NCBI RefSeq assembly: GCF_963678635.1
Contig: NC_087067.1
Span: 41,874,696 to 41,938,695, forward strand
Origin: Symsagittifera roscoffensis
Taxonomy: Eukaryota > Xenacoelomorpha > Acoela > Convolutidae
Direction: 5' to 3'
Length of the DNA: 64,000 nt
Shown: positions 22,370 through 33,270 of the stretch, piece by piece
Layout of the letters: every line of letters begins with the position of its first letter
Position numbering within the stretch: the stretch's first letter is position 1
Translations under genes and position numbers: made by a program
Notes under the pieces: model-generated
Told to the model about the DNA's origin: nothing
The model's input: only the letters and a program-made list of their open reading frames with translations
Databases searched by the model: none

Positions 22370-23810
22370 TCGGATAAGGCTGGAGGTACCGGTTTGATAT
22401 TTTTTGAGTTGTTGTACTGATGCGGGATGAAGTATGTAGTTAGAAAAAATTCAAGCATTGGACTTCACCCAAAATCTTGGTTGTTGCTCTATTAAAAAGT
22501 GAGTGAAAGTGGTAATTTTGAAAATTTCCCAAACAAATGTTTCTTGTTCAAACTTAAATGTGTAGCAGTTTCTAACCGGAGGCTTCTTACAACCTGTTGC
22601 CTTAATCAACCTTTGATATCAGATTGAGCTGTTTTCGAGAAGTTAAAATAAACGGATAAGAAATCAAAAAATTGACTTTTCTGAAAGCCATAACTTTTAT
22701 GTGTTGGAAAAATTGAATGTGAGCGCTTACACAGACGAGCTTCGCTCAACCCTTTCTTTCTTTATTGAACCTAAAATTTCAAGCTTGAGATACTGGTAGT
22801 TTTCAAGACAATAAGTAGACTACTGCTAAAAACAAGTTTTTGACTTTTGAAAAACTGCAAAAATTATTTGACTTTTCCAAGGGTCACAAAAATGTTTGTA
22901 AAAAGATTGGGCGTAATCACTTATGAAGTGGAGTTTCCTACAACCCGTCATTCACACTGAAACCAATATCTCAGATTCGGGAGGGTAGTTTTTGAGAAAA
23001 GACAAAAAATTTCAAAAAACAATCAAAAATTCGAGGGTCATTCTGTGTGAAAACATTTGGGCGTAACTGCTGATGCAGGGGAGCTTTCCACAATCCGTTC
23101 TACCTATTGGAACCAAAATCTCAAATTTGGGAGGGTAGTTTTCGAAAAGTTTGAAAAAACGGTCAAAAAATCAAAAATTTGATTTTTCAGAGCGTCATAA
23201 CTTTTTGTGTAAAAAACTTAGGCGTAATCGTTTATGCAGCGGCGCTTCCCACAACCAACTTTACTCATTGAAACGAAAACCTTAGATTTTGGGAGGGTAG
23301 TTTTCGAGATAGTTTAAAAAGACCCTCAAAAAATCGTAAATTTGACTTTTCTGAGGTTCAAAATTTTTTTTGTGAAAAATTTGAGCGTAAACGCTAATGC
23401 AGGGGAGCTCCCCACAACCTGTTCATTCGGTTGAAACTAAAATCTCAGATTTCGACAAAAGACAGAGGTTCAAAAATGGCCACACAAGTTAAGGGCCATA
23501 ACTTCTTGTGTTTAAAAATTTGTGTTGCGTATGCAGGGGAGCTTCCAACCTGTTCTATCCAATGAACCCAAAATCGCAGATTTGGGTGAGTCGTTTTCGA
23601 GAATAAATAAAGCTCAAAAATTTGGGTCAAAAATCCCCCCCCCCCCACACACACTTTTTCGAAGGCTGTAGAAAATGGGGTAAGGTAAAAAGAGGATAGC
23701 GGAGTACGCAGGCACACAAAAAAGTGGCCGGAATTCCCATTGAAACTACTCTTTTGAAAATCGGTAGAGTAGTTTTCGAGAACGAAAATTTCCCAAAACG
23801 TCTCAAAAAA
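22370..23810 (+). repeat. Tandem units of 150-190 bp within a modular repeat
   Basis: Consecutive units each contain 'gggtagttttcgag' (near 22795, 22985, 23133, 23293, 23590 and 23770), 'gggcgtaa', 'gcaggggagctt' and 'cccacaacc'. Spacing varies between about 148 and 190 bp. Similar arrays sit at 12830-13640 and 28840-29960. A short poly-C tract lies at 23636-23646. Apparent open frames across it are incidental. Confidence 0.7.
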
Positions 23811-23959
23811 ATAATTAACAAAAAAAAGGATCCCATACATTAACATGATACCTGTTTTTATCAAACAGGAATTTGTAAAATAATAGTCTGTGTTAATATC
23901 GTTAGCATTGGCTGTATTTAATAGCTCGTTATTGATCAAAATGAGCACTTACAAAATGA

Positions 23960-24110
23960 ACACATTTTGTCGCAACAATATTTGCGGCGTCGCAACAATA
24001 TTTGCGACTAAGGTTGGAAAAAAAGTGAGCTCGTACTATAACACAAGCATTGCTTGTGTAATGAACAACTGGCAAATAAGACACAAAAATATGGGTCCAC
24101 CCTCGTTATG
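23960..24110 (+). repeat. Hairpin-bearing dispersed repeat
   Basis: It carries 'gcaacaatatttgcg' twice, then 'ggttggaaaaaaagtgag', then the perfect hairpin 'cacaagcattgcttgtg' followed by 'taat'. Relatives occur at 32560-32640, 32790-32870 and 44380-44450. Confidence 0.55.
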
Positions 24111-24819
24111 ACGAAAACAAAACTAGCCATAAAAAATCAAGCTATGAAATTTTTAGAACAAAAAATTTTACGATCCATCCCTCCAGAGATAGGCGAAAGC
24201 ATTTTAAAAAAGTGCCAGTGAACCTAAGCAACATAAGTTGACTAAGCCACTATGATATAAACCAAACCCGTTCAACCGAAACAAAATATTCAAAATCAGA
24301 GTTGCTAGATGTACAAACTAAAGAGCAATTTTCAACACAGAAGCGAAGCGGAGCTTTGCACCATGTGCTATGCAATCAGGAAAAAAGCCAAAAAAACTTG
24401 ATGTCTCAAAATGAAAAAAAAAACTAGAAAATTAGTAATGAAAAAAATCCAAGACAATAGAATGTAAAATTAGCACCGGAAGAAAACTAACATAGCGGTT
24501 AAAACAGCCGAAAGTAACTGAGCAGAAACCATTTCAGTCGTAAAAAAATTATCAAAAACATAAAAACTAATGAAAGAAAAATTCGACTACCCATCGACAA
24601 CGAAGCAATATAAGGCTACTAAGCTAATAAAATATTGGTCAAAATCATTTGGACAGAATATAGTTTTTAAGTGAAAAAAAAAACAACGAAGAAAGAAAAA
24701 GAAGCTTTTGAGCGAAGAAAGAAAAAAGCAAATACACGATGTCAAGGTTAGTAAAAATACAAACAGCAGACGTAAATCAAAAGACTATACGCACCTATAA
24801 TATAAACTAGCGTGTTACG

Positions 24820-25700
24820 CACTCCGTTGCTTCGAAATTTTTGACAATTCATGAAAAACTGCATATATTGGAAACCAGATATGCAGGCTTTTAGTGTACT
24901 GTGACGGCACCCAATTACAGGGTTGGCAATTTCAAATTTTATGAACTTTTTTTTGAAATCCAGTTTGCCGTCAAATCTCGAAAATGTAAAACATCGAAAA
25001 CTACAAACATTTGAGTAGTCATATTTGTAGGCAAGACTTACAACTTCTGGGAGTACCCTGACAGCACCCAACTACAAGGTGAGGAACTTGAAAAATTGAA
25101 GAAAAAAAAATATATTTTAAATTTTTTGATAAAATCACAAAAACGTAATATCTCCAAAACTACAAGGATTTGAGCAGTCATGATTGGAGGCAAGATTCGC
25201 AACCCCAGAGAGTACCCTGACAGCACCCTACTACAGGGTAAAGAATTTCAAAAAAAAATAATTTTTTTTTGAAATTTTTTTGAAAAATCACAAAAAACGT
25301 CATATCTCGAAAACTACAAGGGTTTGAGCCGTCATATTTGGAGGCAAGATTCGCAACCCCTGAGAGTACCCTGGCAGCACCCTACTACAGGGTCAAAAAT
25401 TTCAAATTTTTTTTATTTTTTTTTTGAAAAACCACAAAAAACGTCATATCTCGAAAAATACCAAGTTTTGAGCCGTCATATTTGGAGGCAAGATTCGCAA
25501 TCCTTGAGAGTACTCTGAAAGCACCCTACTACAGGGCTAGGGGAAGTTTGGTAAAGTATCTTGTAATATGATTTTCTGCAATTTTTTGAAGAAAAAAAAT
25601 CACGAAAACTGTCGTATCTCTTACACTAAAAGGATTTGAGCCTTAATTGGAGGCCAAATTCGCAACCTTTTGGGGAAACCTGAAAGCATCCCACTATTGG
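24820..25700 (+). repeat. 155-bp tandem array, about 5-6 units
   Basis: The phrase 'accctgacagcaccc' or close variants begins at 25055, 25214, 25368, 25512 and 25678, a spacing of 144-166 bp. Each unit also has 'gtcatatctcgaaaactac', 'tttgagccgtcatatttgg' and 'gcaagattcgcaacc'. The most similar units are the middle ones. Diverged relatives are at 2500-2900. Confidence 0.8.
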
Positions 25701-25899
25701 GCTGCTTATTTTAAACTCGGTGGATTATCACTGAATTCAAGCTGGAAAATCGAAAAAAGCTCAACATTGCAATATACGATATAGTTGAAACGTGAAAAAA
25801 TTCTTTCGTTAAACATGCAAAAATATTACGTTGAAAAAAGCTTAAACGTGACGAGATAGTGAAGCATTTAAATATATAATAGATTACGTAGAGCAAAAA

Positions 25900-26140
25900 A
25901 AATTTAACAATGTGGGAACTAAGACAACATAATAAAAGCAGACAAATGATAAACCATTGCCGTCCCAGGCGTACTCGTTACCTCCAGACTAACTAAGCCG
26001 GAGACTCAAAGAAATTTGGATTCATTATGAGCTGAACCAAAACCATTTCTAATTTTGACAATTCTGTGAACAAGATTATTTACAGAAAAAAGTCTAGTAC
26101 CCGGTTGCAAGCCACTTGCTATCGCTAGTGTAATTATAGT
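25900..26140 (+). repeat. Modular-repeat end with truncated tRNA-like module
   Basis: 'gtcccaggcgtactcgttac' followed by 'ctccagactaactaagccgg' is the A-box half of the antisense tRNA-like module; the B box is missing. The end reads 'gccacttgctatcgctagtg'. A second end module follows at about 26400-26475 and runs directly into SMN exon 1 territory. Confidence 0.5.
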
Positions 26141-26648
26141 TAAAATGGTTTCAATCAAAAATTAAGAAAAATCTAAGCTTTGTAAAAAAACAGCTTGAAA
26201 GGCGTACCAGATAATAAAAAGTAGCATTGGAAAAAAAACGGAAAATCAGCCGACAGAAACTAAATCCGAAAAACAATAATTTTTTTAGTAAATTTATTTG
26301 AAAAAGGTATTACTACCTCAAATGAACATAAAAATAGTTTTATTTTGAATTGAATTTTCACGAAATTGAGAAAGTCTGAGCAACAGCTGCAAAAATTTAG
26401 CAAGAAATTGAGCAGCAGAATATAAAAGTTGTTTAAGGGAAAAAAGTCTAGATCCCGATTACAAGTCACTTGCTCTCTCAACTGAAATAAAACAAAAACT
26501 GTGTAAATTTTTCACGCGAAATTTTTTGAACAAACTTAGTCCGGTTGCAATACTCTTCAACGCAAGCTCACAATCAAATTTCGGTACGCTTTCCTGTCTT
26601 TTCTCTGTTTCAAGTAAGTAAAAGCCAAACTGTTGCTTTATAAAATAC

Positions 26649-27019
26649 CTGACGTAGCACGAGCTTCCTTTTATGGAAATGATTTCAGCCGGATACAATT
26701 CACCATCCTCTGTGAAGTATGCGCTACATCGATCGCCCACATTCCAAACCAATACCTTCTCACCATCCGGCGTCGATGAACTTTTCCTCGACGAATTAGA
26801 CCTCGCTGTACCGGGGTAAGATTTCCTCGAATTGGCCGATTTCAACTTCGCCCCTCCTCCATTGTTATGAATGGTTCCGCCAGTGCTCCCTGCTGAATTG
26901 TTATCACCGTTCACTTTACATTTCTTCTCGAAAGAGTTCAACGCTGCGTCGTACGCTCGAATCAAGTCTGTATCATCCCAAGCTGTTGGATCGTAATTGG
27001 CTGCATCGTATCTATACAT
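26649..27019 (-). CDS. SMN1: Survival motor neuron protein, exon 1 (Gemin2-binding helix and Tudor)
   Basis: SMN is the core of the complex that loads Sm proteins onto spliceosomal snRNAs; it acts in the cytoplasm and in nuclear bodies. The N-terminus has WDDTDLIRAYDAALNSF (14-30), the Gemin2-binding helix. After a Ser/Asn/Gly/Lys-rich stretch, the Tudor domain starts at about 88 with VWNVGDRCSAYFTEDGELYP. The aromatic-cage position that is Trp102 in human is Phe102 here, and Tyr109 is kept. The donor is GTCAG|gtattt at 26649 (phase 2). The joined protein is about 497 residues against 294 in human. The Met at 27019 is the first in frame near the helix, and a splice acceptor lies 112 bases further upstream. 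Confidence 0.93.
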
Positions 27020-27131
27020 TTGGATGCAGACAGGCGACGAAACTAATTTAGCCTTGTCAAATTATTTTGATTTACGGTCTCCGATTAATCACGGATAAAG
27101 GCAACCCAGAAACAAATTCAAATTAATATAT

Positions 27132-28555
27132 CTGAAAATCAGAAACACTTTTAAGGCACATCATTCACATTGGAGCAGGCAATTCATATTCGAAAGACCC
27201 AATGATCCGTGCTAGTTCCTCGAGAAAAAGGCAACATTACCCAGCCCAGAAAATATTTAAAAATAGCAAAAAGCTCTTATTCAAGGGAAAAACAGCACAC
27301 CTCATTGGATAGGATTCATATCTCTAAATATTTCCAACCTCTCCACAAGTCCTCGGCTAGACTAACATCAGCAATCAAGAAACAAGGGTAGCCGGTGATC
27401 AAGCTGTTAAGACAGAATGCGCCGACTACGCTAAATCACGCAGAAACCAGAAAATTTTGAAACCTAATTAACTTTAAACTTCTGGCCAAAAAAAATGAAA
27501 ATACAATACTCCAAACAAGAACTTGAAACAATTTGGAAAAGCGCGATTCATTGGATTTCCTGCTCGGGAAACACAAACGGACAAATATCTTCTTCTTTTT
27601 TTCAAACAACGCAAAATTAGGGGACCGGCCCAAAAATATATAAGCCGAAACCAGTTAGGCCGAATAAACCTTTCAGCGAAAAATAAAGAAAAAAGAAATT
27701 GAACAAAGTCAGGTTTGGTAAAATTACAAATTACAGAAAAAATCAAAAGGAACTATGGCTCTAGCAAAACATGATTATATCACAAGAAAAAACAAGAACC
27801 GCGTTGACAAGAAAAACAAGAAAAAATTATATCACAAGAAAAACTAATCTGATAACGATGGGCCTGCTTTTTTTCAATGGAAATTTTTCTATCTTTGCAA
27901 ATAGAAACAGGTCCTCACCGCATTCAAAAATGGCCTTTGTCGTCCCAGGCATAGAAGACGTGGACCTTGAATTTATACACAGAGGCGAGACCGCATCTTG
28001 CAACCACAAGCGAGAAAACGGCAAAACCAGCTCTATAATTCCAAAAAAGTTTAATAAAAAAGGCGAAAACTTGAATAAAAAACTGAACCGAACCGCTGAC
28101 CTGGAGATTCAAAGTGAATTCCTCGCGTTTACGCTATGTTCGCTTATGCAAAACGCTAACAATAATGTCGATAAAACAAAAGCTATGAAATGATATGCTG
28201 CAAAGTGCCACCAAATGAGCATTCAAAAGTTCGAGTTGGGTGAATATGCTTTAAATTTTCGAAACTATGCTGGAGTAAATTAAGAAAATATTCGAAATAA
28301 TTCATTGATTATGATTTTTAGAAAGAAAAAACCTGACAAGCCGATTTGCTAAATCTTCCTAATTGCAATCGTTAAAAAAATTCTTGGTTTTTTTTGAAAA
28401 AGGAAGCAACATTTTAAACGATTCGACGCGTCATCACCTTGAATCAGTTTAGAATGAATTTTTTCAATCTTAATTTTTTAAAAGCGAAGACAAAAAAGAT
28501 GACAAAAAAGTAAAAGAAAGTACACTCGAAGCGTATCAAAAACAAAAAATCTATA
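27132..28555. other. Intergenic DNA with modular-repeat pieces
   Basis: 27630-27760 has 'taagccgaaa' repeats and the 'ggtaaaattacaa' block. 27930-27990 has 'gtcgtcccaggc' followed by 'cacagaggcga', pieces of the tRNA-like and hairpin modules. An open stretch at 27771-28193 lacks any recognisable domain and overlaps these repeats, so I do not call it a gene. Confidence 0.45.
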
Positions 28556-28734
28556 CACAGAGGCAAAGCGGAGCTTCGCACTACTTGCGATACAACACAA
28601 ACATAAGCAGCGAAAAATCGAAATAAATTGAAATGTTGAAAAAACGAGGTGAACCAAAATTTTCGTATGTTTTGACTATTAAAAAAAACTAGGGACCCAG
28701 CTACAGCTCGAGGTACGTGCTTCATACTGAATTT

Positions 28735-28830
28735 ATGCGGGACGAAAAATACGTGCTCATGCGGGACGAAAGATGCGGGACGAAAAATGCGGGACGAATT
28801 TATACGTGCTCACGCGGGACGAAAAATGTA
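28735..28830 (+). repeat. Minisatellite of 'gcgggacgaaaaat'
   Basis: Five copies of 'gcgggacgaa' lie within 95 bases, interleaved with two 'tacgtgctca(c/t)' spacers. It arises from one 'gcgggacgaaaaat' segment, which other modular copies have once ('gcgggatgaagtat' near 22420). Confidence 0.8.
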
Positions 28831-30284
28831 ATTTGAAAATTTGGACTTTGCTCAAAACCTTAGTTGTTTCTCTACTAATTTTGAGATAATCAACTTTCCC
28901 AAGGATGCAACATTTCTCTTACAAGAAGTTAAGGAGTCGCCATTTCTGTAGGAACAATAATTGCAACTGGTTTCTTAATTGAGCTTTTCATCTCAGATTT
29001 GATTGGTTAATTATAAAGAAAATTCAAAAAATTTCTTAAAAAAACGGTCAAAAGTTCTAAAAACGGTCAAAAGTTCTAAAAAACGGTCAAAAGACTTTGA
29101 AAAATCCATAACTTGTTTCAACAAAAAGCAGGTTGTGGCCGCTTATGCAGAGAAGATTCTCAAAACCGGGTTTCTCAATTAACCACAAACTGAGAGTTGG
29201 CACGGTAGTTTTCGCGTCAACTCAAAAAGTTTCCAAAAATCTGTCTAAGTTTGAAAACTTTGAATTGTTTGGAGGCCATAACTTTTATCTTAAACAAAAT
29301 GGGCTCGGCCAATTATAAACGTAAGCTTTCAACAGCCTATTGTTTCGATTAAACCTATGATATCAAATTTGGCAGAACAGTTAGCGAGAAAAGTAAAAAA
29401 ACAACGGTCAACAAAACAGAGAAAAGTCCAAAAAACGGTCAGCATTTAAAATGTCATTAGTAATAAACATAGTTTTTTTGTGTAAAAAAACATAGCAGAC
29501 CCGCTCACGCAGAAGAAATTTAAGCAACCTATATTTTCGATTAAACCCAAAAAGTCAGATTTAAGAGGATAGTTATCGATTAAAAAAATTTGACTTTTCC
29601 GAGGGAGGGCGATAACTTTTAGTGTAAAAATTTTTGTGAGTGACCGCTAATGCAGGGGAGCTTCTCGGTTCCTGTTAACTCCCTTGAACCCACAACATCA
29701 AATTTGAGATATTAGCTTTCGAGAAAAGTCAGAAAGAATCACAACACCGTCAAAAATCAAAAAGTGGACTATTCCGAGGGCCATAACTTTTTGTGTAGAT
29801 AAAAATTGGGCGTAGCCGCTAATGCAGGGGAGCTTTTCTAAACATTTATAATTATTTCAACCAAAAACTCAGAGAGGGGTAGTTATCTAGAAAACGAAAT
29901 TCAAAAATATGTGTCAAATAACCCCCCACACTTTTTCGAAGGCGTTAAACAGAGGTGTCAAGTAGAAAAAGACTCTAGCTGAGTATTCAGGCAGGAAAGT
30001 ATTAAAATTATGTTTTCCCTGAAACGACTCAAAATTAGGTCATTAGACAGATGAAACATAGGCCGAATTAATTTGGACCGAGGAGTTTTTTTAACGAAAA
30101 AAAACAAAGAAGGAAATACGTAGTCAAGGTAAGTAATATTACATATTTCAGGAGCAAATCAAACACTAAAAAAGCAACATTCATGAGAAATGCGCGCAGC
30201 AAAAATCGATTACAAGATATGAAAACTAATAAGCAGACAAATAATTGGCCGAGCATTTTATTTGAAACAGAATATTTCCCGTTT

Positions 30285-30375
30285 GAAAAAAAAACAGGTC
30301 CTACTCAGATTCCAACCCAGGACCTTTGCCGCCCAAGGCATAATCGTTACCTCCAGGCTAGAGTGGCTGGGAACG
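30285..30375 (-). repeat. tRNA-derived module
   Basis: On the minus strand 'tagcctggaggtaacg' fits an A box and 'gggttggaatctgag' is a B box with one change. A T-run (complement of the A-run at 30288-30296) follows. It is the same module as at 7206-7300. Confidence 0.5.
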
Positions 30376-31239
30376 CAAAGAAGTTTGAATTTACTATGAA
30401 TCAAGATACAAATGATACATTCAAATGATTCTGTTAAACAAGTTGTTAACCAGAAAAAAAGTCATGTTCCAGTTTGATAACACTTGCTAATCGCATGCGT
30501 AATAAGTAAACAAACCGCTGCTCAAAATTGAATTTAAAAAAGCTTCCTAACTATTTTTGAAAAGCTCAGTGAAATACATCACTTGGAATACATTATAACC
30601 AGAGAATGGCAGAACTAGCCGAAAGCCAATAGTCAAAACAAAAACGAAAATAGCAATAAACCAAGTTAAATATTCACATGGCTCAAAACTCAAGTCGATG
30701 AAAAACTGTCGCGAAACACAATTGACAATATTAAATAAGCACTGATACCAAATTCATCGATCAATAACTATTCAGGCAAAACTTGGGTAGACGCCCGTTA
30801 AGCCAGGAGAAACGGTCAAGCAAACTTTTCAATGTTGACATTATAAAAGTATCAATTCTGAAAATTATGATCTAAAATTAAGTTTTTACATAAAATTTTT
30901 TCGGATGTGATAGCAAGATAGGCAATATAGTGTTATGGCTGCAAAAACATGGCTACAATGCTCTTAAACCAACAGAAAAGCCAGCTGAGACAGAAATTAT
31001 AGCAAAAAAAAAACATGATTTCACACAGCATGCCACTCAGAAAGTACCCAGAAAAAATTCTAACAATCTACTTGAGTGAAAAAAAAAACCCGAAACGAAA
31101 TCTTTCTAACTTCACAAAAATTAAAAAAACATATTTTTTCAAGGGTCGGAGTATTTTATTTAGAGCCTTCGAAAAGACTTTGAAAACACAAAACCGGAAT
31201 ACACTGAAATTATTTTAAAATCTAAGTAGTAAATGCCTA

Positions 31240-31560
31240 AATTTTAGACAAATTTGATGCTGCTGCAACTAAGCCGACAAAAAACAAGCAGACAAACAGA
31301 AGTCCGAGAATGATTTTTTGACGCTCGGACAATTTTCCGTTTACAAAAAAAAACAGACCCTGGTCGGATTCGATCCATTGGTTTTTGTAATTATGGGCAG
31401 GTGCGTTACCTCTTCGCCACAAGCGCGAAATACCGTCTGACTTTTGACTTCAAGGGAGCCAAAGGGAAAATGATTCAAGTGATTCTGTTTAACTAGTAGA
31501 TAACCCAAAAAGTCTATATTCCGGTTTGATAACGCTTGCGACTCGCAAGCTTAATGAAAA
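31240..31560 (-). repeat. tRNA-Met-like module with T-run
   Basis: On the minus strand (31345-31430) it reads 'ttgtggcgaagaggtaacg' (A box), then 'ctgcccataatta' where an elongator tRNA-Met has its CAU anticodon loop, then 'ggatcgaatccgacc' (B box), then 'agggtctg' and eight T. 'cagac' and 'gtctg' at the ends can pair. The modular-repeat end lies at 31532-31552. It is probably a tRNA-Met-derived SINE head; it is too diverged in the anticodon and variable region to call a working tRNA. Confidence 0.55.
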
Positions 31561-31929
31561 CACGGCAAGTGAGCTGAGAATAATTGAAACGAAATCCAAA
31601 CGGCTGTCAAGATTCAACAATTCAACTTACTTCTCAAATACATTTTCTTGATATTTCAGCTCCAGATTAAGCACCACTGTATTAGAAAACACCTAAAGAT
31701 GCTAAAAGATAACCAAAATTTAAGTTGAAGCTGACCAGTTTCAGTTATCCGGTGAAAAAATTCGTTACGGGAAAAAATAGCAACGACAAAAATTGCGCAT
31801 GACGAAACTTAATAAATGAAAATTAAACACAGAGGCGAAACTGCGCTTCGTAAACAATTGCGAGGACACGACCAAAAAGCAGCTCTATCACGTGACATAA
31901 GTTAAAGCATAAATAAGCCTCGGATTAGC

Positions 31930-32260
31930 AAAAACTTGGCTGTGTCGGATTCGAATCGGCGACCTAGCAAATTTGAGTCTCACCAACTAACCACTCAGTC
32001 ACAGATGCTTAAAATCCCAAATTTAGCCACTATTAACGCAGCTAAATTTGCTAATAAATTGCCAATTCGATGCAGCAAATCTGCAGCAAACTCGATGTAG
32101 AAAATTAGCAAAAATCTGCGACCTAGCAAATTTGAGTCTCACGCACTTACCATTCAGCCACGGATGCTTAAAATCCCAAAAACTAGCCACCAATAATGCT
32201 GCTACATATGATAATAAACTGCCAATTCGATGCAGCAAAAGTAGCATCAAATAGAAAAAG
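31930..32260. repeat. 159-bp tandem duplication carrying a tRNA-like module
   Basis: 'gacctagcaaatttgagtct' occurs at 31961 and 32120. Both copies continue with 'cagccacggatgcttaaaat'-like sequence and 'gccaattcgatgcagcaaa'. The first copy on the minus strand has A box 'tgactgagtggttagttgg' and B box 'gattcgaatccgac'. A relative without the duplication is at 57850-57935. Confidence 0.65.
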
Positions 32261-32422
32261 ATACAATTTTGCATGTAAAAAAATCGCAAATCATATAGCC
32301 ACATTATGTATAAATAATGCATTTAAAAAAATTGCGAGATATATTGTTAGAAAATTTCTTTATTGTTATGTTGTTTGAAACAAATAGCTTTCTTCGGTTC
32401 ACTTGATGAATTAAAAAAGCAT

Positions 32423-32868
32423 CAACTGTGTAATTTTATTAGTATTCGAATGTCAAAGCACATGTTTTCAATAAGATGAGAAGGTGCAACTAAATATCAG
32501 AGGTGCAACAAAATATCAAAACATTTAATTGTCAATTCGATGCAGCAAATTTGACGCAGCAAATATTGTTGCTTTAAGTCGCAACAATATTTGCGATTTC
32601 GATTGGAAAAAAAGAAAGTTCGTACTATAACACATTGCTTCGCAACTGTGTAATTTTATTACTATTCGAATGTCAAAGCACATGTTTTCAATAAGATGAG
32701 AAGGTGCAACTAAATATCAGAGGTGCAACAAATATCAAAACATTTAATTGTCAATTCGATGCAGCAAATTTGACGCAGCAAATATTGTTGCTTTAAGTCG
32801 CAACAATATTTGCGACTTCGATTGGAAAAAAAGAAAGTTCGTACTATAACAAATTGCTTCGCAAGTGT
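32423..32868 (+). repeat. 220-bp direct duplication with a 14-bp palindrome stem
   Basis: 'caactgtgtaattttatta' at 32423 recurs at 32643, and the two units are nearly identical. Each contains 'gcaaatattgttgc', eight bases, then the exact complement 'gcaacaatatttgc', giving a perfect 14-bp hairpin. They are followed by 'ggaaaaaaagaaagttcg', which ties them to the repeat at 23960-24110. The high identity suggests a recent duplication. Confidence 0.85.
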
Positions 32869-32879
32869 AAATACGCGAC

Positions 32880-33270
32880 TCAAATGAGCGTCTTCATTCC
32901 GTTCACTGACACTTAAACAGGTCTGAATCGGCCATTTTTGATCTGACGAATACTGGTCTGTTCTGTTCTCTCATAAACAAACGGTTTTAATCCCCATCAC
33001 CTACTTTGTCTTTGCATTGAGTGATGATGTCCGCAAGTGTAATAATGAGAAAATTGCGTAAAAAAGAAACGAAATAATGTCAATTGATTTATATACATCA
33101 AATTTACAGATATTGCCATTTAACCGCAGAGTTTTGAAACACAATTTTTAAGAAACAAATCTTTAACAATTGTTTTTTCTTTTTGGAACCTATACTTCAG
33201 TGTGATTTATACAACCGTGTTGCCGACTCGATTTTCATAATTTCAGCAAAATTATTTAATTTATTTTCCA
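32880..33270. other. 3' flank of COG6
   Basis: Nothing is coded here. On the minus strand an AATAAA lies about 6 bases after the COG6 stop (complement near 33258-33265), so the 3' UTR may be very short. Confidence 0.4.

Larger units (their letters stand above)
21052..26648. other. SMN intron 1, 5.6 kb, filled with repeats
   Basis: The intron holds hairpin-bearing repeat starts (21535 and 22022), a long modular repeat with tandem units (22370-23800), a hairpin repeat (23960-24110), another hairpin start at 24345, the 155-bp array (24820-25700) and two end modules (to 26140 and 26475). No coding exon is seen between the two Tudor halves. Confidence 0.6.
28556..30500 (+). repeat. Modular repeat, most complete copy (about 1.95 kb)
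   Basis: Modules in order: 'cacagaggcaaagcggagc' with hairpin (28556-28580); near-palindrome 'ccagctacagctcg' (28695); the minisatellite at 28735-28830; tandem units with 'gggcgta' and 'aggggagctt' (28860-29960); a 'gccgaa' zone (30060); the 'gtcaaggtaagtaatattac' block (30123); an antisense tRNA-like module (30285-30375); and the end 'cacttgctaatcgcatgcg' (30481). There is no coding frame of note. Confidence 0.65.

Noticed and set aside
23445-23948. 167-codon open frame on the minus strand
   Set aside because: It runs across the 150-190 bp tandem units and the poly-C tract; no domain is seen.
27771-28193. 140-codon open frame on the plus strand
   Set aside because: Lys/Thr/Asn-rich translation of A-rich repeat sequence that overlaps the tRNA-like and hairpin modules.
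12652-28580. Helitron 3' end (hairpin followed by CTRR)
   Set aside because: The hairpin is followed by CTCTGTG on the minus strand rather than CTRR, and no 5' TC end or A-T insertion site could be shown.
31345-31430. Functional tRNA-Met gene
   Set aside because: A and B boxes and a CAT-like loop are present, but the anticodon stem and full acceptor stem do not pair, and it lies within a repeat.
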